Numbered from the stretch's first letter, positions 10,757-21,296 are shown. The stretch: 32,041 nucleotides of DNA from Schoenoplectus triqueter (GCA_964058805.1 CAXKVV010000386.1:1-32041); one strand, 5' to 3'. Translations and numbers: made by a program. The notes: generated by a model from the sequence alone, not told the origin.

Positions 10757-12451
10757 TGTCACACCCCAGCAATAAATGAATCGGGTTAGGGGTGCTTAAT
10801 CCCGCCACGTACGCACGACGAGACGTGCGTACGAAAGGCTAAATGAATAAAATAAGGTAATCACAGAATAAACAGAATAATAATAATAAGAATACATGAC
10901 CATACAGTCCAGAATGAACAAAGAGAATACAACGCCCACATAGGCGGGGGCTAGCTCCATCGGAATGGGCAGCAATCTCTCAAATAAAAACCCAAAAGAA
11001 AGAAGTAAGACTTAAAAAACCCGATGGATCCTAACTGACTACCCAGCTCACATGCCAATGCAGCGAAGCATCCCTGTCATCGCGCAGGACTGTCCCTAGC
11101 ACTCGCTCTAGCCAAAAATCCCGAACCTGAAAATACCTGGATCCCACAACCACCGTGGAAACGTGAGTAATTTTATAAATTACTCAGTACGGATTTAGAT
11201 CCAGCCTTAAGATTTGATCTTCTTTCCTAGACTGGACCCAAAAACCGATACTGATGTCTGAAATGCAATGTAATATTGATGAATAAATATAATAATTGTT
11301 ATTATGCACATTTAACCTACATGTTATGATATGATATGGTAAAGAACCCGAAATAGAAGATTCTGTGGAGATAATAATATAATATAAAGTATACGATACG
11401 AGAGTCAAACACCCATAATAATTACCCAGTTTGTAAATTTACCAGATTCATCCCGAGCGGGCACAACCAGGGCCCAACTTACTAACTCGGGCCTTGCCTA
11501 AGCGGGCACAACCAGGGCCCAACTTACTAACTTAGGACTTTATGTTTGTGCAGCGACAACGCCGCACAAACGACAATTCGGGCTCCCGGGGCGATAACGC
11601 CCTAGGAGAGTGAACGGCTATAAGCACGTACTCTGGTCTGCTGAATCTGGTAATTCACCTTACAAAATATAAACAAATGGATATAATATGTCTTCAGTTG
11701 CCATATCGTAAAAGGAGATAACTACCCGTGAATTAACAAATCGGAAACAAATGGGAGCCTACACTGTACCAACCAAGGGTCAGAGGACCGCATCCCGTAA
11801 AAGTATCAAAACGAAATATAACAAAGGGGAGCCTACACTGTACCCACTAAGGCCAGTGGACCGCATCCCGACTTTCTCTGTACCAACTACGGGCCAAAGG
11901 AGAAAGCCCTTCGGACAATATTAGGATCCTAAATACGCCGGATAAATATAATAATAGAGTATCACGAAATAGATTCCAGTCTCGGATATGGCCGCCCACA
12001 CTAACTACTGAAGTACACGGTATCCTAAATCGCTCAAATTTGGATTGAAACATTTAATCATATAAAGAGTAATAATAAGATAAAGATCAAAAGAAAACAC
12101 TCCGACACAGCCGAACCCGCCAAATGACGGGATCGGTGGATAACCCGACAGGCGAGGATGCGCAGTGCATATACAGACCGGTGGGTCCCACGGGCCTATG
12201 GGTCACCGTACGTAACCACAACGGTCTGGTTATACAAGGCAACTCCGACTGAGAATTACCCGGTCCGCCTCTCAGCACTCCCATGCATTTAATGCATGAT
12301 TAACTACTTGACCTAATTGATAATTAGTGATAGTAATAATATTTTCCTAATAATTATAATCTACAACTTGAATTTATTTAATTCTATCTGATCCTATCTC
12401 GGGACTATTTCCCGGATCCTACTCCTATCCTATCTACGTGCAGTATGACAT
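10757..12451 (-). repeat. LTR copy C, truncated to 1695 of 4820 bp
   Basis: It begins at TGTCACACCCC and follows LTR B (4364-6058) without a difference that I noticed until ...CAGTATGACAT, then switches abruptly to unrelated sequence at 12452. The missing 3.1 kb includes the GC-rich patch and the promoter-side half of the LTR. The junction suggests a deletion or rearrangement at this end of the array. Confidence 0.75.
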
Positions 12452-13474
12452 ACTTTTGGTTGACAGTTATCGATCATTAATCTCGTGCTCGATTATAACT
12501 CAATGGTAAGAAATAAAATCTTTGCACATTCATTAAGAGTAGACATACATCATTTCTAGCCTAACCTGGCAACCAAAAAGATTAAGAACACAAAAAAGTA
12601 GATCACAAACTCAAAAGTTCCAACTGATGAAAGCGGAAATTGAATTGAATTGTTTGGAACCACAAATTTAATATTATCTGTGATGCTTCCATTAGCAAAT
12701 ACATTAAGCAGCCGGAGGAATCATACATTACACGTACAAATCATACACCCTTTGCGCGCAAAGCAACATACTGTACTGTTGTACAGTCAGTTTAAGTGTT
12801 TGATAATCAATTATAACTTGGAAAAAGGAGATATGAAATCAGAAAAAAAAAACAGAGATGTTCTTTGCCATAATGTTCAAAAAATATTCCCAAAGTATGG
12901 GACAAAAAAAGGTTTTTGTGTAATCATCTCAACCAGTGACATGAAAAGTTCCTATTGAATAAAGCTGCACGTATATAATTCCGAAAGTCTCATTTTAGGA
13001 TTGGATTATCACAATAGTATTGTTCCAATAGTATACTTTACGTTCACTTCTTTTTTTAATTACCACAAGCATAACAGTACAAGAGAAGATGCAGCTATAA
13101 GGAATGGGTGCTAGCACATATTACACAATTAAGAATACGATTAAGGAATACTTAAAGACTTGTTCTCATTTTATTCAATGAAGCCAAACTCATCTTTTAT
13201 TCATGGTATAAGAGCCTGATAAGGCACAAAATTAGCACAACTGATCTGATCTCATAAAAAGAAATGAATAGAGAAAAGATTCAATTTCATACTAAAGCAA
13301 ATCTACCCTTCAAAATTTTGAAAACTACAGCTTAATGTTTCCATTTAAAATACCAGATACAAAGAAAAAACATATCCAATTAAAAAAAATCCAGAGACAA
13401 AAACCTTTCAAAACAACGAGGGCTCAAGTTCTCTCGTTCCAAATCATCATTTGTATTGGCAAGAACTAAGCTTG

Positions 13475-13543
13475 CTACAACACATTGAGTCGAGACTTTC
13501 TTGCACCACCGTCAGAAACAAAGAACATACCTTCATCTACAGT
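13475..13543 (-). other. Candidate terminal exon, unidentified gene
   Basis: On the minus strand, after an AG at the end of ...GATACAAG, a frame of 22 codons runs to a TAG stop at 13475-13477. It contains the residues TVDEGMFFVSDGGARKSRL. Its hydrophilic, varied composition is unlike the surrounding AT-rich background. I do not recognise the protein. It would enter in phase 0, as would a GT donor after the 14.5-kb patch, so the two could belong to one gene, but nothing proves that. Confidence 0.25.
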
Positions 13544-14474
13544 CTTGTATCAGATCACAAAAATGTCATTGAACCAATTCTAATATCAGAATAACCAAAG
13601 AATGCTTGAAAGTCATGCAATAATTAAAAAAATAAATTACAGAAGCTAGCAGGAAACTTAATCTGAGAACAGGCTTAAATCAATTCCAGTTTCGTGATAA
13701 ATTTGCTCAGAAGCTAAGCAATTTTGTCTCATTTTATTATACCTAGGATACTTCTTTTCCTAATCTTCATTTCTACATGTCATAGCCCCTAAATTACTGA
13801 TAATAGTGCACATAAATAGATAATTAAATTTACTAAGAAATGATAATTTGTAATCGCCTTGTCCTATTTCTCATTAGTTCAGCCCTTTTTCTCCATATGC
13901 TTCATTTAGCTTCAATCATACAAAGCTTCTCAATAAAATTAGCATATTATTTAATCACTCATCTACTAATTTCAGGTATGTTTGAGTACTTCATTGTTCT
14001 TTTTTTAAAGGAATCTATTTGGATCATTATCTGAGGTGTTTGGATGATGTTGGATATGCTAAAGGTAGTTTTTTTTTTTTTTTTTTGCAGATTCTCAGCT
14101 TATATTGGAATGTCAACTGCTACAACGTCAATTGTAATATCCCTTACATTAAATTGCATGGCACATCTCACATTTCTTTACCCCTTTTTCACTGGTACCA
14201 GTGCCTCTCTTGCTTACTGATATCAGTGGAATTTACAACAGGGAAATCAAATTGGGGCAAGGGAATTCTACAGTAGAGAAAAAGAAAACGTACCAAAAAA
14301 AAAATCAGACGAGAAGCTGGCATGCATGGAGAGCCACACAGGACGGAGCTAGAATTTAAATATAGAGGGGACGGATTAACATAATTCAAAATATTAAATA
14401 ATTGAAACAAATTATAGGAGACTAATCGATAATATTTATACAAATATATTATTTTTCATAATATTTCCACACAT

Positions 14475-14658
14475 TTACATTTAGGGTTGCCAACACCTTA
14501 AAGGCCCTAGCAAAGGCCTTGGCGAAGAAACAGGTGGGTGGGGCACCGGATGAACTGGCCGCGTGTTTTCTCCAGACTCCAGCTGAAGAGAGGCGAGAAG
14601 CCAATACAGATGTAGTTAAGAACAGATGGCGGCAGCACAAAGCGAGGAAAGGTGTAGG
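14475..14658 (-). other. GC-rich coding-like patch, possible transit-peptide exon without a start
   Basis: One minus-strand frame gives an Arg/Ser/Ala-rich stretch (HLFLTTSVLASRLSSAGVWR, then ...AKAFARAFKVLATLN) that looks like a mitochondrial or plastid targeting segment and ends at a GTAAAT donor-like site. No ATG lies in this frame, and an in-frame TGA sits just upstream, so it is not an intact start exon. The insert at 14671-15201 lies at its 5' side and could have separated it from its original start. Function unknown; a chance frame is possible. Confidence 0.25.
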
Positions 14659-14670
14659 CACAGCTCATAA

Positions 14671-14969
14671 CGGGTCGGTTCTTAAATTCGGTCCGGTCGA
14701 TCTTTTAAAAAATTCAATTTTTATTCAGTCTTTACAAATTTGGCTTGGCTTTTTTAATAGTAAAAACCAGATTTCTTAAAAATCGAATTCAATCTTTAAA
14801 AAAAAATAGATTTTTTAACTTAATTTTTCTTAAGTCATTTATTTAATATTTAATATTATATATTAATTACACTTAAAAAAAATAAAAATTAAATTAAATA
14901 TCAAAACAAAAATTTATAATTTAATATTCCATACAAATATAAATTAATCTTAAACAAATACATAATGAT

Positions 14970-15005
<36 letters not shown>

Positions 15006-15201
15006 GTTTTTATCCATCGACTCTTACTCAGTCTTTAAAATCCAGAAAATTTAATAAGAATCGGACTTCTCAAGAATCAAATTTATTCCTTAAAATTCAA
15101 ATTCTTAAACTCAATCCTCTAAAAAATCCTTATTAAATTTGATACTTATCAAATTTTTTTGATAGATCCGTTAGGCTCAATCTTGAAAAACCCGCCCGTC
15201 C
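14671..15201. mobile_element. Putative 531-bp insertion with CATAA flanks
   Basis: A sharply AT-rich block bounded by GC-rich ends: CGGGTCGGTTCTTAA at the left, and GGACGGGCGGGTTTTTCAAG on the complement of the right. CATAA occurs immediately outside both ends (14666-14670 and 15202-15206). The interior repeats words such as TTCAGTCTTTA and TTACTCAGTCTTTA and contains a TA microsatellite (about 14974-15002). No open frame. Probably a small DNA transposon; class not assigned because a 5-bp duplication and these ends fit no family I can name with confidence. Confidence 0.4.
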
Positions 15202-15382
15202 CATAATGCAGAGGAGGGAAGCGACACGCAGCGTTTGGCCAAAGAGGGGATATCGCCGAAGCCAAGGAAAGCAGTCGGATGCAGATCAGACGACTTGGAG
15301 ACGGAGTGTTACTGTTACCCGAGGCCTGTTTCCTGAAGTGACATCCGATTCTCAGCAGATTTATTTATTGGATAAATTTACA

Positions 15383-16325
15383 TTTCTTCTTTTGAAATTT
15401 TGAAATAAAATGTTTTTTTCTAAATTGTTCGACAATTTTTTTATGAATCATTTTTTTCCTTTTCCATTATCTCTCTTTTACTATTAATGCAAAATAATTA
15501 ATAAAATACATTGTTTATTTTTTTATTTAGTTCTGTCTTGTACACAATCATGAAACTTCAAATAATATTATATATTTAAAAATAGATACAGTTTGATTCA
15601 TTCGAATCTAATGCGATATGACATGTCATAAAATAAAAACAAATTTTATTTAACAAAGAATTTTAACTTGCAATAATATAAATTAAGAAATATATAGTTT
15701 CATCATTTTAGATTAAATTTTATTCATTAAATTAGTTATATCTTTTATCTATAATATTTTTCTAATGATTAAATTTTATTCATTAAATTAGCAAATTTTA
15801 TTCATTTTTTTGTAATTAATAAAAATAATATATTGGAAAGATTGAATTATTTTTTATTCTCCGACAGACTTAAAAACTAAAGAACAAAAATATGAATATT
15901 TTTAAAAAAAATATATTATGATTAAGAATTCTCCTTTTGAATTTATAAAGAAAGTGAGAGTAACAACCTACATATTATATATTATACATTACAAGTTAAT
16001 TTTTTTGTTAAATAAATTTTATTCTTTATTTTATGACTCATCATATCATATTAGACTCAGATGACTCAAATTATATTTATTTTAATAAATATATAATATC
16101 ATTAAACATTTCATAAATGAAAATTTATATCATATGCAAAAAAAAATGGAAATTTGAGTATAAATGAAGGAAACAAAATGAAAATAGTAAAAAAAATATG
16201 TTAATTATTTTAGATGGAAAGTAAAAAAGAGATAATAGGGTTAAAGGGAAAGAAGAGTAAAAATTAATCACAAGGATATTTTGTTGAACAATTAGAGGGA
16301 GGACATTTTATTTCAAACTTTTCAA
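15383..16325. mobile_element. Long inverted-repeat (fold-back) element, about 0.94 kb
   Basis: The left arm (about 15383-15680) and the complement of the right arm (about 15985-16325) align over their length. Examples are TTTTGAAATAAAATG against TTTGAAATAAAATG, TTGTTCGACAA against TTGTTCAACAA, and ATATGACATGTCATAAAATA against ATATGATGAGTCATAAAATA. Arms are perhaps 70-80% matched with small indels, so this is an old copy. The centre (15690-15980) contains a 25-bp direct repeat (15709 and 15767). Outer ends and TSD are not resolved. No transposase frame. Confidence 0.6.
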
Positions 16326-16734
16326 AGAAAAGACAATTTTCAACAAACTGGAGAGCTCTTAATTAATCGTCCAAAGTTTAGAGGAAGCTTTTGTATAAAT
16401 AGAAATATTTACATAAATACTTACACAAATTAAAATGAATGGTAAATTATTTAGAATATTGAAAAATACAGCAATTCCGTACTGGAAACAGCTTCTTTTT
16501 CTGCAAATTTATCTAAAACAGTAGCAGATTTTTTTTAGTGGAAAAGATAAGAATTTAGCTCTTATTTATTCTTTGCACACAAAGACTCGAACAGACGATT
16601 GGTTGGAGGTAGCTAATTTGCAGCGGGTAACTTATTTAATTATGTCATCATGCAAAATATAAATATTTAAATAACTGTTTGGATCTACACAAAAATTCGA
16701 GCTTAGGATTCAGATCGGGTATATGAGAACAGCA

Positions 16735-16915
16735 GATTTCTTTTTTGATAAATAAAATAAAAAAATAGGAAAGTGATATGATTTCAGTAAAAATATGTAT
16801 TTATAGTCAGATTTGAGTTTCAAATTCGGCCCTAACTAGCTAGGATTGAATTTGAAACTCGGTCCCATTTTTTTATATAATTTTAAAGTTTTGATTAATT
16901 TTTTTAACCTTTCCA
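16735..16915. repeat. Segment repeated in inverse orientation at about 18145-18275
   Basis: The complement of 18145-18275 contains AAAAAAATAGGAAAATGATATGATTTTAGT... and ATTTTAAAGTTTTGATTAA, matching 16765-16800 and 16878-16898 here in the same order. The pair flanks the MULE-like MITE and the TA microsatellite. It may be two ends of an older element into which the MITE inserted, or two independent copies of one repeat. Confidence 0.45.
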
Positions 16916-16953
16916 AACATATATTATATAGGATCCAAGCATATTGTTATATA

Positions 16954-17356
16954 GAGTGAGGTTATGGTACTTCGCGAAACACAAAAATCTCCCGTACTAT
17001 GCATCCGTATCTCGAATTTGAAAATTCAAATGGGTGATCCAAACCGTTGAGCATGATCTTCATATTGAACTATCTTTGAAGATCAAAATTTATATTTTTA
17101 TATTTTTTTTCTATTTTTTAGATGGGTACAAAAACGCTAGTTTTGGATGGTGCTGAAATCTTTAGATCAACAAACTTTGTACCCATTTAAAAAATAGCAA
17201 ATAAATTCAAAAAATATATAACATTTGATTTTCAAGGATATTTTAATATGAAGATCATGTTCAACGATTTAGATCGGCCGTTTGAACTTTCAAATTTGAG
17301 ATACGAACACGAAGTGTGGAAGGTTTTGTGCTTCGTGAAGCACCATAGCCTCACTC
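16954..17356. mobile_element. MULE-like MITE, 403 bp, 10-bp TSD
   Basis: Ends are GAGTGAGGTTATGGTACTTC and, on the complement, GAGTGAGGCTATGGTGCTTC. The exact 10-mer TTGTTATATA flanks both sides (16944-16953, 17357-17366). Inverted similarity continues almost to the centre (for example GATCTTCATATT in both arms), leaving a loop around 17135-17180, so the whole element can fold into one hairpin. A TSD of 9-11 bp with long TIRs is the Mutator-like pattern. No coding capacity. Confidence 0.82.
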
Positions 17357-17448
17357 TTGTTATATATTTAATAATTAATTAAAAAAAATGGTTCTTCTTA
17401 ATATTTTTTCATATAGCTATATATAGATTATATAATGGTTAATTAGTG

Positions 17449-17452
<4 letters not shown>

Positions 17453-17499
<47 letters not shown>
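17453..17499. repeat. (TA)n microsatellite
   Basis: An uninterrupted TA dinucleotide run of about 47 bases. Smaller TA runs occur near 14977-15001 and 24629-24653. Confidence 0.95.
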
Positions 17500-17503
<4 letters not shown>

Positions 17504-18529
17504 AACAAAGCAATGGTAAAGTCATCCAAATAAGGTTGGAGTGAGTTAATAAATTAAGTTAAATTAAGTTAAGGAGCCGGCTAATAAAAAGTTTATTGAT
17601 ATAATTTTTAAATTTAAACATATAGTTGAATAACATATAAATATAACTATATTTGTCGATCAAATATAAATAAGTATTTGATAGATAATAAAATTGTACC
17701 AATAAATATATTTTTTAATTTTTTTGAAAATATATATGACTACAATGATGATTTAAAAAAAATTCTGATCAGAGAGGTAGCCACTGTTCCTACTTCTTCC
17801 TACTCATTTTAATCCATAATATCAAGATTTTTAAATATTTTTGTCCATCTTTCTGTCTTAATTTTTATTTTTAAATAATATTTTTTTTTTATTATTCATG
17901 AAAATATATATTTTGTTTTGTTATTAAAATATTAATCTATTTATTATATTTTATTTGTGTAATAAAAATAAGATAATAATTCTTAAAATATATTTATATC
18001 ATATTGAAATAATGAATTACATACAGAATAAAATATTAGTATCTACGACCTGTATTTATTTGTAATAATTTTCATTGCGTACTTGGGCCTTACGTAATTT
18101 TCTAACTAATGCATATGTGACATGGACTACGTTGAACTGTTTAGAAAATTTTCAAAATGATTTAATCAAAACTTTAAAATTTTATAAAAAAAACTCAGAT
18201 CTTAGAATATTTTCACTAAAATCATATCATTTTCCTATTTTTTTATTTACTACAAAAAAATATGTGAGAACAGAATCTGCTGCATTTGGTTCAGCGAGCT
18301 GGATCATACTCTTTTGAAATCCGACAACAATATTTATTTTTTTGAAATTTACACAACCTATTTTTTTTTTATGATTTTCAATCATCTGATCTAAAGAGGA
18401 GGATCCTGCTCCCCGAAGAGCAGCAGATTCTTGATGCCGCGACGAATGCAGAGCAGGACCCGTGAGTACGATTACTTCAAGTCTTCAATCCATCTGTTAG
18501 TCAGGTCATTATATAGTTCAAAGTTCAAA
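17500..18529. other. AT-rich intergenic sequence
   Basis: Roughly 1 kb with no gene. It contains the inverse partner (about 18145-18275) of the 16735-16915 repeat and a short GC-richer patch at 18398-18460 with no recognised feature. Confidence 0.5.
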
Positions 18530-18537
18530 CACGAGAG

Positions 18538-19185
18538 TAGGCTGCAAACGAGTCGAGTCAAGCCGAGCTGGGCTTAACTCAAGCTCGGCTCATGAAAATT
18601 CAAGTCGAGCCGAGCCGAGCTCGTGAAACGATTCGAGCTGAAAAACTTAGCTCAAACTCGGCTCGTTACTATTCGAGCTAGCTCACGAGCCAATGCATAT
18701 GCGTTGACTCAATTTGATATTTAGATTTAATACATCTATAAACTATAAAGTTAGTATATCTAGAAAATTTGTATGATAATTGGTACAAAATTGTTATATC
18801 AACAAACTATTTTTTCAATGACATCTTCGCTGCATTAATTTGAATGGATGGACCAACAAAAAACTATCAAGTCAGATATACGAATCTAATTATGAGCGAG
18901 CAAGAGACGTCTTTAAGCCGTTGATACAGTGAGATGATGAGAGATGATGAGAGAGGAGTTATCGGATTAAAGTTCGGCAAAAAAAGATTATAAGAACTAT
19001 TTTTTATTCGAGCTGAGTCGAGCCACGAGCCGAGCCGACCCCAACTCAAACTCGGCTCATTTAACTATCAAGCCAGATTAGCTCGAGCCAAATTAGCTCG
19101 AGTCATTTTAGCTCGAGCCATATTAGCTCGAGCCCGATCCGAGCCCGAGCTGAGCCATAAACCCGAGTTTTTTTGTGCAGCCCTA
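18538..19185. mobile_element. hAT-like MITE with GAGCCGAGC-rich ends, 648 bp
   Basis: Begins TAGGCTGCAAACGAG and ends TGCAGCCCTA (complement TAGGGCTGCA), close to the TAGGGATGAAA terminus of Ac-type hAT elements. The exact 8-mer CACGAGAG flanks it (18530-18537 and 19186-19193), as expected for hAT. Both ends are filled with degenerate GAGC/GCTCG(A/G) words (18555-18690 and 19010-19160) around an AT-rich core; subterminal repeats of this kind are usual transposase-binding arrays. No transposase. Confidence 0.85.
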
Positions 19186-19294
19186 CACGAGAGAAACATT
19201 TATTTGACTATTCAACATTTTTCAGACGAAGGACAGTACCTACCCTCAAAAGAAAAACAGTAATATCTACCTCAGAAATTCGAGATTTATTAAA

Positions 19295-19663
19295 GGGAAG
19301 GGATGCTTTGACAATAGGTTATTTTGACAATCTTATTAGTGAGTCTTTAAATAAATAAATAAATTTTGAAAATAGAAAAAAATATATATATGTTATTTTA
19401 TTTATAAATTAATGGTGATTTAAAATTCATATCATTTCATTATTATTTAATAGTCCATCAAAGACTGTTAAATTAGAACTGTTGTAAATTGCATGAAAAA
19501 TTGATGATTTTTGATGGACTATCAAACGATAATGAAATTACATAAAATTTGAATCACCATCAATATATTTTGTAAATTTGTTTCTATTTTTAATTTTTTT
19601 TCATATTTATTTGAAAGCCATTATCAAAATTATCAAAATGGCTATTATCAAGTGATCCTTCTC
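19295..19663. mobile_element. Fold-back MITE, 369 bp, 9-bp TSD
   Basis: TTTATTAAA lies at 19286-19294 and again at 19664-19672. The arms match inversely (GGGAAGGGATGCTTTGACAA against GAGAAGGATCACTTGATAA; AATGGTGATTTAAAATTCAT against GATGGTGATTCAAATTTTAT; AGTCCATCAAA in both) up to a short loop around 19480-19510. Probably Mutator-type by TSD length. Confidence 0.75.
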
Positions 19664-19690
19664 TTTATTAAAACTTGCCACTATATATAT

Positions 19691-20083
19691 CATGAGCTTA
19701 AGCTGACGGAGGCATTCTGTGAGATTAACTCAAAAAGTATATCAAATCATCTTTAAATTTGAATTTTTTTTCAATCTCATTAAATTTTTCATATTGAAAT
19801 TTAATGGGGTACAAAAATTTGGGATGTTTCAAGTTTTCTAAATCACTCTTTTTAATTTTTGAAGATCGGCTCTAAAAATAATAATAAAATATTCAATATT
19901 TGTACATTATTTTCAAAAATTGAAAATAGCGACTTAGAAAATTCGAAACACCCTAAAATTTTGTACTCCGCAAGATTTCAATATGAAAAATTTAATGAGA
20001 GTGAAAAATTAAAATTTGGAGATGATTTGATATACTTTTTGAGTTAAATTTACGGAAAACCTCCGTGAGCTCACAGTATCTTT
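19691..20083. mobile_element. Fold-back MITE, 393 bp, adjacent to the previous one
   Basis: Flanked by ACTATATATAT at 19680-19690 and 20084-20094; this is AT-rich, so the exact TSD is less certain. Arms are closely inverse, including AACTCAAAAAGTATATCAAA in both, TCATTAAATTTTTCATATTG in both, and CTGACGGAGG against CTCACGGAGG at the ends. The loop lies around 19880-19900. Arms are better matched than in its neighbour, suggesting a younger insertion. Confidence 0.72.
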
Positions 20084-20402
20084 ACTATATATATATTCAC
20101 GTCCAAACAAAAATTGTACGTTTCTGAAGATTGAATTGTGCTTTCCTGCATGTTACAAGGGCTTTAGATGTTCCAGTTTTGATTTCAAATGCAAGTTCAG
20201 TTATATTTTTTTTTGAAGTAAAAAAATGAGAGTTCAAGCTACCCAATTTTTAAATGTGTATAAAAAAATTTTGTTAGATTTTCGAATATGTGATCTTTCA
20301 CGCAAAGAATATATATTCTCTTTGTTGCTAGATCAAAAATTAATTTTCAAATTCGGTCATAATTAAATGAACATTGCATATATTCTAATTCAAAATTTTA
20401 AA

Positions 20403-20560
20403 GGTTATGCACCCTCGATCTTGTTATCTTAATGACTTAGGTTATGCACCCTCGATCTTGTTATCTTAATGACTTGAGATAATATGCACCCTCGATCTTG
20501 ATATTTTAATTCAAGTTTTTAAAGGTTAAGCACCCTCGATCTTGTTATTTTAATGACTTG
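20403..20560. repeat. Minisatellite, about four units of 37-47 bp
   Basis: The core GCACCCTCGATCTTG recurs four times. Units 1 and 2 (20403 and 20440) are exact 37-bp copies; units 3 (about 20477) and 4 (about 20524) are diverged and spaced by extra A/T sequence. No gene context. Confidence 0.85.
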
Positions 20561-20680
20561 TCATCTTTTATATGCGGGATGGACAAATAATTAAAAGGGT
20601 ACTTGAAGAGATCTCCTGAGCAATATCTCTGTACTGTTCTATTTGTCTACATTTGATATTGCAGCGTCCTTCATGAATTC

Positions 20681-21296
20681 TAGAGTATTAAAAACGGGTC
20701 GGGTTGGATCGGGTCGGCGGGTTTTGGCGGGACGGGTCAGGACGGGTCAACGGGTTTTCACGGGACGGGTTAGGACGGGTCCATTTTGGGGGGTTTGGCC
20801 GCGACCCGTCCTAGACCCGTCGGGTCGGACGGGTCAGCGGGGCGGGGCGGGTCGGGTCCAAGGGTGGGGCGGGTCGGGTCGGGTCCAAGGTTTTTTTTAA
20901 AAAAAAAATTCAAAAATAACCCAATAAAATTCAAATAAATTCTCAAAATTTCCGAAAAATTCAAAAATAATTATTAAGAATATTTAAAATATATAATTTT
21001 TATATTTTTTACCAAAAAAATAATTTTTTCCATATTTTTTTGAATTTTCCCGGGTTTGCACGGATTCCCGGGACGGGTCGGGGCGGGTCGGGGGCGGGTC
21101 GGGTCGGGACGGGTCCAAAACGGGTCTGGTCTAGCACGGGTTTTTTTGAAATTTTTTTGCCCGCACCCATGCTAGACCTGTCGGTTCTAACGAGTCACGG
21201 GTTTGACGGGTTGGGTCACGGGTCGGGGCGGGACGGGTCGCGGCCACGGGTTCAGCGGGTCGAGTCTGACCTGTCCGAGTTTTTTTTATAACTCTA
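20681..21296. mobile_element. hAT-like MITE with GGGTCGGG-rich ends, 616 bp
   Basis: Flanked by the exact 8-mer ATGAATTC (20673-20680, 21297-21304). Begins TAGAGTATTAAAAACGGGTC; the complement of its end is TAGAGTTATAAAAAAAACTC. Two G-rich arms (20695-20890 and 21050-21265) enclose an AT-rich centre. Open frames through it encode only Gly/Arg/Val/Pro runs and are not genes. The G-rich strand is the + strand in both arms for most of their length. Confidence 0.85.
20839..20856 (+). other. Predicted G-quadruplex motif inside the hAT-like element
   Basis: Four consecutive runs GGGG-C-GGGG-C-GGG-TC-GGG satisfy the canonical G4 pattern with 1-2 base loops. A longer array of nine G-runs lies at 21070-21113. 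Formation in vivo is not shown. Confidence 0.65.

Larger units (their letters stand above)
1..12451 (-). mobile_element. Tandem array of a LARD-like non-autonomous LTR retrotransposon
   Basis: Position 1 onward is repeated from 6395 (offset 6394, falling to 6393 after a poly-T indel near 3350/9744), and the match stops at 12451. Boundaries come from the sequence: LTRs begin TGTCACACCCC and end GGGGTTTCACA on the + strand; a complement of the iMet primer site lies just left of one LTR edge and a complement of a purine tract just right of the other. The element therefore reads on the minus strand. The order is partial LTR, internal, full LTR, internal, truncated LTR, so neighbouring copies share LTRs. 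I found no gag, protease, RT, RNase H or integrase, so any mobility would depend on an autonomous partner. The differences seen are 865/7259, 1220/7614, 2800/9194, 2900/9294 and one T-run length change. Such an array is expected from unequal recombination between LTRs; an assembly artefact is the main alternative. Confidence 0.85.
12452..14670. other. Unassigned region with possible remnants of a minus-strand gene
   Basis: About 2.2 kb of AT-rich DNA with no recognised repeat. Open frames on either strand are short and uninformative. Two patches look different from background: 13475-13543 (exon-like, minus strand) and 14475-14660 (GC-rich, minus strand Arg/Ala/Ser-rich translation). A perfect 14-bp palindrome, CACTGGTACCAGTG, lies at 14190-14203 and resembles the LTR motif at 1472. 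A T-run occurs at 14069-14086. Confidence 0.4.

Noticed and set aside
14336..14380. CAGGACGGAGCTAGAATTT as another Tip100-like hAT end
   Set aside because: No matching opposite end or TSD could be found nearby; at most a fragment.
19859..20047. 62-codon plus-strand frame
   Set aside because: It lies entirely within the arm of a fold-back MITE.
20643..21291. Gly/Arg/Pro-rich open frames as a possible glycine-rich protein
   Set aside because: They are translations of GGGTC repeats within a hAT-like element with its own TSD.
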